Source: Spiroplasma platyhelix PALS-1
Lineage (GTDB): Bacteria > Bacillota_I > Bacilli_A > Mycoplasmatales > VBWQ01
Direction: 5' to 3'
Length of the DNA: 64,000 nt
NCBI RefSeq assembly: GCF_021496725.1
Contig: NZ_CP051215.1
Location: forward strand, 680,500-744,499
In this document: piece by piece, positions 57,600 to 64,000 of the stretch
Layout: the number at the start of each line of letters is the position of its first letter
How positions within the stretch are numbered: the first letter of the stretch is position 1
Position numbers and translations under genes: made by a program
Notes under the pieces: generated by a model
Databases searched by the model: none
Seen by the model: the letters and a program-made list of their open reading frames with translations, nothing else
Told to the model about the DNA's origin: nothing

Positions 57600-58154
57600 C
57601 TAAAATTCTAGTGCTTGCTTTACTTCATCAGCACTTGCTTTATTTAATAAAATGCTAACAATTTTCAAAGCAAATTGAAAAGCACAACCAATTGATTTCC
57701 CTGTAATAATGTTACCACTAACAACAACTGGTTCACTAGTTTTAATTGCTTTATCTAATCCTTGATCGCAACCCGGATAAAAAGTTACTTTTTTATTGTC
57801 TAATAAATTTAATTGGCCTAAAATTTGTGGTGCTGCACAAATTGCTGCTACTAATTTATTTTCATCATTACTAAACTCAACTAATTTATCTTTTAATAGT
57901 TGTACTTGATTTAAATTTTCTACTCCTGTACTGCCCCCAGGCAAAATTAAAATCTTGTAATCAGAAAAATTAATTGTTTGAATTATTTTGTCACATTTAA
58001 TTTCAACGTTATGACTTGATTTTACTAAAAGTTCTTCAGTAACACTAACTAAGTCAACAGTAATTTTTGCTCTTCTTAAAAGATCAATTGTGATGATAGC
58101 TTCACCCATTTCATAGCCTGTTGCTAGAAATATTGCTGCTTTGATGTCACTCAT
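57600..58154 (-). CDS. DJ-1/PfpI family protein, 184 aa
   Basis: Start ATG at 58154 with AGGTG 8 bases upstream; a GTG nine bases earlier is in frame but less likely. The class I amidotransferase-like core shows KAAIFLATGYEMGE at the N terminus, LILPGGSTGVENL and the nucleophile elbow VAAICAAPQ with Cys106, followed by VVVSGNIITGK. Likely redox/chaperone-like or glyoxalase-like activity. Exact role unclear. Confidence 0.85.
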   Translation of the reverse strand: MSDIKAAIFLATGYEMGEAIITIDLLRRAKITVDLVSVTEELLVKSSHNVEIKCDKIIQTINFSDYKILILPGGSTGVENLNQVQLLKDKLVEFSNDENKLVAAICAAPQILGQLNLLDNKKVTFYPGCDQGLDKAIKTSEPVVVSGNIITGKSIGCAFQFALKIVSILLNKASADEVKQALEF

Positions 58155-58172
58155 AATTTTCACCTTATCTTG

Positions 58173-58994
58173 TTATTTTAAATTAAATAAAGTTATCGCA
58201 TTCTCATTAGTTATTTTACGAATATTTTGTTCTGGTAGACTTTTTAAGTCTGCAATTTTTCTGACAGTAAAAACAATGTTAACTGGATAATTAATTGTTA
58301 GACCTGTCATTTTATCAGGCTTTCTGCCTCTAAGAGGCTCGGGAGTTAAATAAGGAGCATCTGTTTCAACTAAAATACGATTATTAGGAATATGTTTTGC
58401 TACTTCTTGTAAGTCTTTAGCATTTTTATAAGTAACATTACCAGCAAAAGAAACATAAAAACCTAACTTTAAAAATTTTTGAGCAATCTCAGTTGTCCCA
58501 GTGAAACAATGCAAAATACCTTTAGTAATTTTTTCTGTTTTGATAATTTGATAAGCATCATCAAAAGCATTACGAATATGTAATAAAACTGGTAAATCAA
58601 ATTTTTTTGCTATTTTTAATTGTTCAATAAATCATTTTTTTTGCACTTCAGGATCAGCATTTTTATGAAAATAATCTAAACCAATCTCACCAATAGCAAT
58701 TACATCCCCTGTTTGTACTAATTTTGTTAGTTGCTTAATTGTTTCTTTATCACAAGTTTCAGCTTCTGTTGGATGGATTCCAACTGCAGCATAAATTTTT
58801 GGAATATTTTTATCTTCTTTATATTGATAAACTTGACTGACTGCTTGATTACTAGTTTTTAAATCATAAGAAACATTAAGAATACTGCCAATACCAGCAA
58901 AAAAAGCATTATTCAAAATATTCATCATATCTTCTTCTTCATAATGCTCTGACATTAGATGACAATGTGTATCAAAAATTCCATTATTTACCAT
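58173..58994 (-). CDS. tatD: TatD family metal-dependent DNase
   Basis: 273 residues from the ATG at 58994 (GGGGAG upstream); a frame from 59027 adds 11 residues. Metal ligands: DTHCHL, Glu in GEIGLDY, LLHIRN, LHCFTG, and ETDAPYL. Two-metal exonuclease/phosphodiesterase of the amidohydrolase superfamily. Downstream of mnmE, in a block common to Firmicutes near the origin. Confidence 0.93.
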
Positions 58995-59011
58995 TAGTTC
59001 TCCCCTTAATT

Positions 59012-60358
59012 TTATTTTCCCAAACAAAATCGTTTGAAAATTTCATCAATTAAATTAATTTGGTTATCTTTTCCTTGAATTGATAATAATAAATTTCAGG
59101 CTTTTTGTAAATAAACAACAACTAAATCAACTGAAACTCCATTTTTTAATTCTTCACTAGCTTGACTGATATTACTTTCAATCTCATCTAAATATGCTAA
59201 TTGTCTAGTGTTAGTTAAGAGTAACTCATTATTAAAGTCAATTTTAGTTGTCACAACTTTATTTTTAATTGCTTGAATTAAATTATTGATGTCTTGCTTT
59301 AAAGCACTAATTTTAATAGTACCCTCCATTTGTAATTTTAACCCTAAATCAGTTTTATTAACAGCAATAATATAATTTTTATCTGCAATCAATTTTAATA
59401 AATCATAATCTTCTTTTGTTAGCTCTTTTGACCCATCAACAACTAAAATTATCAATTGTGCCTTAGCAATTATTGCCTTACTTTTAGCAATACCAATTTT
59501 TTCAATTTGATCTTCTGTTTCTCTAATTCCTGCTGTATCAATTAAATTCAAACTAAAGTCACCAAGATTAATTTTTCCTTCAACTAAATCTCTAGTTGTA
59601 CCTTGAATTTCTGAAACAATTGCTTTATCTTCTTTCAATAAAGCATTTAGTAAAGAAGACTTACCAACATTTGGCTTACCAATAATTGCTGTCTCAACAC
59701 CATTTTTAATAATTTGTGTAATTTCACTATGTTCTTTAATTGTTTTAATTTTTGTTAGAAATTGATCTACTGCAGTTGTCATACTTTCATCAGTAACTGC
59801 TTCGATATCATTATACTCAGGATAGTCAATGTTGACATTCACTTGAGCTATCAAAGCTAGTAAGTCATCTGATAAATTATTGATTAAGTTTGTTGTAAAA
59901 CTACCAAGACTATTAATTGCTGTTTTTAAAGTTGCATCGTTCTCAGCAAAAATTAAATCATTAATTGCTTCTGCTTGGACTAAATTAATTTTATTATTTA
60001 AATAAGCACGCTTACTAAACTCACCTCGTTCAGCCATTCTCATCCCTAAATTAAGCAATAATTTAATAATTTTTTGTGTAACTAAAATCCCACCATGACA
60101 ATTAATTTCAATACTATCTTCACCAGTAAAAGATTTAGGTGCTTTGTAACACGCTAAAACTACTTCATCAATCTTGTTACCTTTTCCATCATGAATATAA
60201 CCATTAATTAAAGTGTAGCCTTTTTGTTGCTTAATATCTTTGCTAAAAACTTTGTCAACTAAACTATAAGTATCAGAACCAGAAATTCTGATGATGCTAA
60301 TTGATTGGTTGACTAAAGCTGAAGCACTTGCAACAATTGTATCGTTAATATATTTCAT
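59012..60358 (-). CDS. mnmE: tRNA modification GTPase MnmE (TrmE)
   Basis: 448 residues. N-terminal folate-binding domain (SIIRISG, GEFSKRAYLNNKI), central GTPase: G1 GKPNVGKSS, G2 TTRD, G3 DTAG, G4 NKTD, and the C-terminal FCLGK tail whose Cys is required for the modification. With MnmG makes cmnm5 at the tRNA wobble uridine. Uses a tetrahydrofolate cofactor, in keeping with the folate genes in the window. Confidence 0.97.
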
Positions 60359-60408
60359 ATTGATTCACCAAATTAAAGCCTAAGGTTCTCCTTAGGCTAA
60401 ATTACTAA

Positions 60409-61002
60409 TTATTCTTCTGCTTTAAGTACAATATGGCGCAGAAAACCATTTCCTTGTGAGAAACTTGAAAAACCTTCAATACTCTTAACTAACTCATGCA
60501 CTATTTTTCTTTGATCATTAGGCATTGGTTTGAAATGAAATGGTTTATCAGTTTCTTTAATATTTTTAATTGCAAAATAAATTTGTTTCTTTAAAAAATA
60601 TTTTTGATTGTGCAAATGATTGTTGACATTAATTGAAACTTGATATCATTTAGCAAATTTGCTAAAGATGTAACTAATTAATAAATTTTGAATTGCACTA
60701 ATAACATAGCCGTATTTTTTTAATAATAAAGAATTTTCTTTTTCATAAATAACTTTTAGATAAAAACGATTATCGTTTAAATATATTTTTTGTTGAACAT
60801 CCTCGATAGCAAAAATTTCTAAAATTTTATGAAACTGAGCTACTAAATATTCTTCAACATCCTTATTACTAAAAACTAAAATTTTACTTGTTGTACGAAA
60901 TAAACTTTTTTCACTACTTAACAACTTATAAAAAGTTTCTTGATCTAATTCTTTAATAAAATTATCTAACTCAATTTGTTTTTTAAAAATTTTTACTTCC
61001 AT
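60409..61002 (-). CDS. khpB: RNA-binding protein KhpB (Jag)
   Basis: 197 residues; ATG at 61002 chosen as the GGGTGAACTA-proximal start. An N-terminal domain of ~70 residues, a KH domain (KYGYVISAIQNLLISYIF), and a C-terminal R3H domain (NDQRKIVHELV with the Arg and His). Position between yidC and mnmE identifies it as Jag/KhpB, an RNA-binding regulator. Sequence otherwise poorly conserved. Confidence 0.88.
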
Positions 61003-61031
61003 TAGTTCACCCACATCAAAATATAATCTAA

Positions 61032-62231
61032 TTAATATTTTAAACTAATTTTAGCTTTTTTGGGTTTTTGTCTCTGATTAATTTTTGTAATTTTGTTAAA
61101 CTGATTTTTAATTTTTGTACTAAAAGATTCTTGAATTGTTCCTTTTCTTTTATAACGATTTCTTTTTTGTTTGTTATAGTAATGGAATCCAAGTGTTTGA
61201 ATAATTTGAATTCCACCAGAAATAATTCAGTAAATTCCTACCCCAGAAGGAGTACCAAAAACAAAGGCAGTAAATAAAACAATAAATACTGATTGAATGA
61301 TAACTTGCTTTTTCATTGCTGCTTTTGATTCTTTTGTTTTTACTTTTTGTCGAGAACGATTTAAAAACATTGGTAGCAACATTGAAGTTAATTGAATTGG
61401 TAAGTAAACAACAACAATCACTAAATAAATTCATTCTCCATGAGTTATCATTGATCAAGGAGTTTCAATTAATTTAATTAATCCAATTTGTGTTGTTTTT
61501 AATAATGTTGTTGACTTAATCACAGTAAACATTGCAGTTAAAAATGGAATTGATAAAAACATTGGAATGAAAGAAGCAATTGGATTAATTCCTTCTTTTT
61601 TATAAATACCCATTAATTCCATTTGCATTTTTTGTTTTGCTTGGGGATCACGCGAATATTTATATTTTGCCTGAATTTCAGATGTTTTTAATTGGATGGC
61701 CTGCATTTTTTCTTGATTTTGTTGCGCTTTAAATGTAAACACTAAAGTAATCATTTTAATAATTAAAGTTGTAAATAATATCGCAAAAAGAACTGCAACA
61801 GGATTAACTATATTTGTATAACCACCACTCATGCCATGAGCAATATTTACTAGAAGCCAAGCAATAGGATAAACAAATAAACCATAAAATGGTGATTTAG
61901 TTTCAGCTCAAGCTTGTCCTCAAGTACTAATTCCATTAAATGAATATTCATAAATTGCGCCATTTTCAAAATGAAATACATGGTGCTTAAAAACTCCATC
62001 AGTTCCAATTAATAATTCAAAAAAAACAGCAGCAATGTTATGCTTTTGAAAATCATAAAGTGAAACAACTGAACTAGTAGCAACATTAGAGTCACCCATC
62101 ATTTGTCCACAGCCTCAAATTGTTGAAACTAACAAAAATGTTCCTAAAACAATTTTTGTTCATTTTCAAGTTATTTTTAACCATTGAGTTTTCTTTTGTT
62201 CTTCAGGAAATAAAAATTGCTTATATCTCAT
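61032..62231 (-). CDS. yidC: membrane protein insertase YidC
   Basis: 399 residues. N-terminal helix with lipobox-like STIWGC, periplasm-type loop, and the YidC core of five helices (AWLLVNIAHGMSGG, VAVLFAILFTTLIIKMIT, FKAQQNQEKMQAIQLKTSEI, FIPMFLSIPFLTAMFTVI, VFGTPSGVGIYW), basic C-terminal tail of ~60 residues. Inserts membrane proteins with or without Sec. Stop at 61032; many TGA Trp codons. One base from rnpA. Confidence 0.95.
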
Positions 62232-62232
62232 T

Positions 62233-62577
62233 TTATTTATTTTCCTCTTTCATTGAAACCTTTTTTAAAAGGTTAAGTAAAGAAATCTTATTAGTATTAT
62301 AATCATTATTTAAATAATTTTTTTTCACCATAACCACAATATCAATTGATCATTCTTTTTTAACATCATTCAACATATGTTTAATTTGACGTTTAATTTT
62401 ATTACGAATAAAAGCTTTATTAACTCGCTTTTTAGGTACTGAAATTCCAACTCGAATTGTACCTTTATCATTACGATAAAAATAATAAATAAAAAATTCC
62501 TGATTAGATACATATTTGCCATTAACAATCAATTTTTCAAATTGATAATTTTTTAATAAGCGATATTTTTTCTTCAT
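62233..62577 (-). CDS. rnpA: ribonuclease P protein component
   Basis: 114 residues, one TGA Trp. Conserved central helix RNKIKRQIK and RVGISVPKKRVNKAFIR. Binds the RNase P RNA to mature tRNA 5' ends. Starts 36 bases after rpmH and ends two bases before yidC begins. Confidence 0.96.
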
Positions 62578-62612
62578 TATTTCACCTAATTATTTTTATC
62601 AACTTTAATTGA

Positions 62613-62747
62613 TTAAGCTGTTAATCTTTTACGACCTTTTCTTCTTCTTCTACTAATTAAATTTTGTCCAGTTGGTGAACTCATACGAGCAAAAAATCCG
62701 TGAGTTCTTTTATGTTTAATTTTACTTGGATTATATGTTGGTTTCAT
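62613..62747 (-). CDS. rpmH: 50S ribosomal protein bL34
   Basis: 44 residues, too short for many ORF callers, ATG at 62747 after GGAGAA. Typical [19 protein letters not shown], ending in RKGRKRLTA. It heads the rpmH-rnpA-yidC block that flanks dnaA in most bacteria, which is the main marker that the origin is at the right edge. Confidence 0.97.
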   Translation of the reverse strand: MKPTYNPSKIKHKRTHGFFARMSSPTGQNLISRRRRKGRKRLTA

Positions 62748-62935
62748 TTTTTTCTCCTTTTTTATATAATCATTTTTTAAAAAATAATTTATCTTAAATT
62801 AATGAACTATTAAAGTAATTATATTTTTAATAATATCAATAATAAGTTTACCAAAAAAAGTATATTCTTAAAAATATTTTACAATTAATTTTATAATTAT
62901 AATCCTAATAATTCAATGACTTTTAAATAATTTTA

Positions 62936-63748
62936 CTATCTTTCTATTATTTGACGAATTTTTAATTTACTCATTTTTTTTAATTCTTTGTCTGCAATTT
63001 TTTCTGCAAAAAGATAAAAAGCAGTATGACCTTTAAAAATATCTGCTGGCCTTGTACTTCGTTCTCGAACATAAATTGTTCTTTCAATTAATTCTTTACA
63101 ACGAATTCTAGTAAATCCAAACTCATTTAAAGCATTAGCTGTTTCTTTCACTTGTTCAAAAGTTGGACAAAGTAAACCAACAGTATGACCGTCTTTTAAT
63201 AAAATACGTGCTTCTTTAAGTAAAGTTCATGGTTCAGGAATATCAATAAACAAAGCATCAGCTGGACTAAGTTTAATTTTTTCTTTTGCTAAATCAATAA
63301 TATGTCATGTTGTATTATTAAATTCACTATATAAATTAAAATTATTTTTTCCTTGATCTTGTTTTTCCTTACTAATATCAATGCTATCAATTTTTCCTTT
63401 AGCTCCAACAATATTTGCCAAAGTAAAAGTCAAAGCACCACTACCTGTACCAATTTCAATTATTTTTTTTCCTGAACTAATACCAAGCTCAGTAACTATC
63501 ATTCCTCAATCTTTAGGGTAAACAATTGTTGTTGATCTAGTAACTTTCAACATTTTATCTGCCAAGTTTGCATGTAAAATAATAAAATTTTCATCTCTAT
63601 TAGTTGTAACAATTTGACCATACTTTAATAATTTAGGAAATTTTATTATTCCTTTATGAGTTGAAAATTCCATTTCTGATTGGAAAATAATTTTAAATTG
63701 CATTTTTGGATTAAATAAGATAATTAATTCATTATTTTTAACTTTCAT
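62936..63748 (-). CDS. trmI: tRNA (adenine-N1)-methyltransferase, TrmI/TrmK-like
   Basis: 270 residues, three TGA Trp codons. N-terminal beta domain, then Rossmann methyltransferase motif IEIGTGSGALTFTL, substrate-binding DALFIDIPEPWTLLKEA, and GLLCPTFEQV. Similar to TrmI (m1A58) proteins. Lies between dnaA-side origin sequence and rpmH, a position where Firmicutes normally have none; likely single-gene unit. Confidence 0.85.
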
Positions 63749-63800
63749 AAGTTTCCTCTTTTATTTCAAATATTATCAATTATAACATTTAATAAAGCAG

Positions 63801-63809
63801 TTATTCACA
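63801..63809 (+). promoter_or_regulatory. DnaA box
   Basis: TTATTCACA, one mismatch from the consensus TTATCCACA. Confidence 0.7.
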
Positions 63810-63962
63810 TTAAAAACAAATTATTATTCTTATTTGGTATAACTTTTTCTATATTACTTAATATTTTTTATAATTAAAAAAATACAAAAGTTTTATTCAA
63901 CGCTTTAATAATAATTTAGATATAATAAGATTAATTTTCAAATAAGAAAAAGTTTTCAACAT

Positions 63963-63971
63963 TTATCCACA
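63963..63971 (+). promoter_or_regulatory. DnaA box, consensus
   Basis: Exact TTATCCACA. Confidence 0.88.
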
Positions 63972-63973
63972 TT

Positions 63974-63982
63974 TTATTCACA
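63974..63982 (+). promoter_or_regulatory. DnaA box
   Basis: TTATTCACA, two bases after the preceding box; the pair is at the right edge. Confidence 0.75.
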
Positions 63983-64000
63983 TTAAGTTAGAGGTACCCT

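Larger units (their letters stand above)
63749..64000. other. oriC: replication origin region upstream of dnaA
   Basis: AT-rich, no gene. Contains three DnaA boxes at 63801-63809, 63963-63971 and 63974-63982 and an AT-rich stretch in between suitable for unwinding. The pattern and the adjacent rpmH cluster identify oriC. Window ends before dnaA. Confidence 0.85.

Overview
This window comes from a low-GC, wall-less bacterium of the class Mollicutes, most likely a Spiroplasma or close relative. UGA reads as tryptophan throughout: nearly every conserved gene is broken by in-frame TGA under the standard code and restored when TGA is Trp. Other support is the strong A+T bias, the lipoproteins, an ISLre2-family transposase, ECF-type vitamin transport proteins and many small membrane proteins. 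I saw no rRNA or tRNA gene and no CRISPR array.

The right edge lies at the replication origin. DnaA boxes sit at 63801-63982, and dnaA should start just past base 64000. Leftward from there runs the classic rpmH-rnpA-yidC-khpB(jag)-mnmE block, then tatD, a DJ-1-like gene, rsmA, prs, pth, purA, purB and metG, all on the minus strand and so co-directional with a fork leaving the origin. Further left are a patch with two IS3-type transposase remnants and three small unknown genes (47.7-50.5 kb), a B12-type (class II) ribonucleotide reductase divergent from a deoxynucleoside kinase (44.2-47.6 kb), an ABC exporter-like pair, and two glycoside hydrolases (GH85 lipoprotein and GH32). Then come a degraded stretch with a cassette of small membrane proteins (35.1-37.5 kb), rpsF-ssb-rpsR, a three-gene cassette of unknown membrane proteins (31.8-33.7 kb), gdpP-rplI-dnaB, a lipoprotein, rlmH, ung, and folC between two ECF substrate-binding proteins. 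The block cysS-rlmB-sigH-like-(rarA, ECF)-rpmG-secE-nusG keeps the Bacillus order with an insertion.

The leftmost 15.4 kb is the most unusual part. It holds the 3' end of one giant repeat protein and an entire 3,538-residue paralogue (4801-15417) on the plus strand, with four small genes between them. The giants are built from about 60-95 residue modules carrying a KTVVGAINE motif, as in phage tail fibres, plus heptads of the NQNTTNI type that suggest a trimeric coiled-coil stalk. They share a C-terminal domain, and the complete one has no signal peptide. A shorter paralogue (3010-3714) keeps the N-terminal domain but has a different tip. An ISLre2 transposase gene abuts the cluster.

Functionally the window combines housekeeping (translation, ribosome and tRNA modification, replication, secretion, purine and dNTP supply, folate use) with accessory layers: giant fibre-like proteins, glycan-active enzymes, and several small membrane-protein cassettes with no recognised family.
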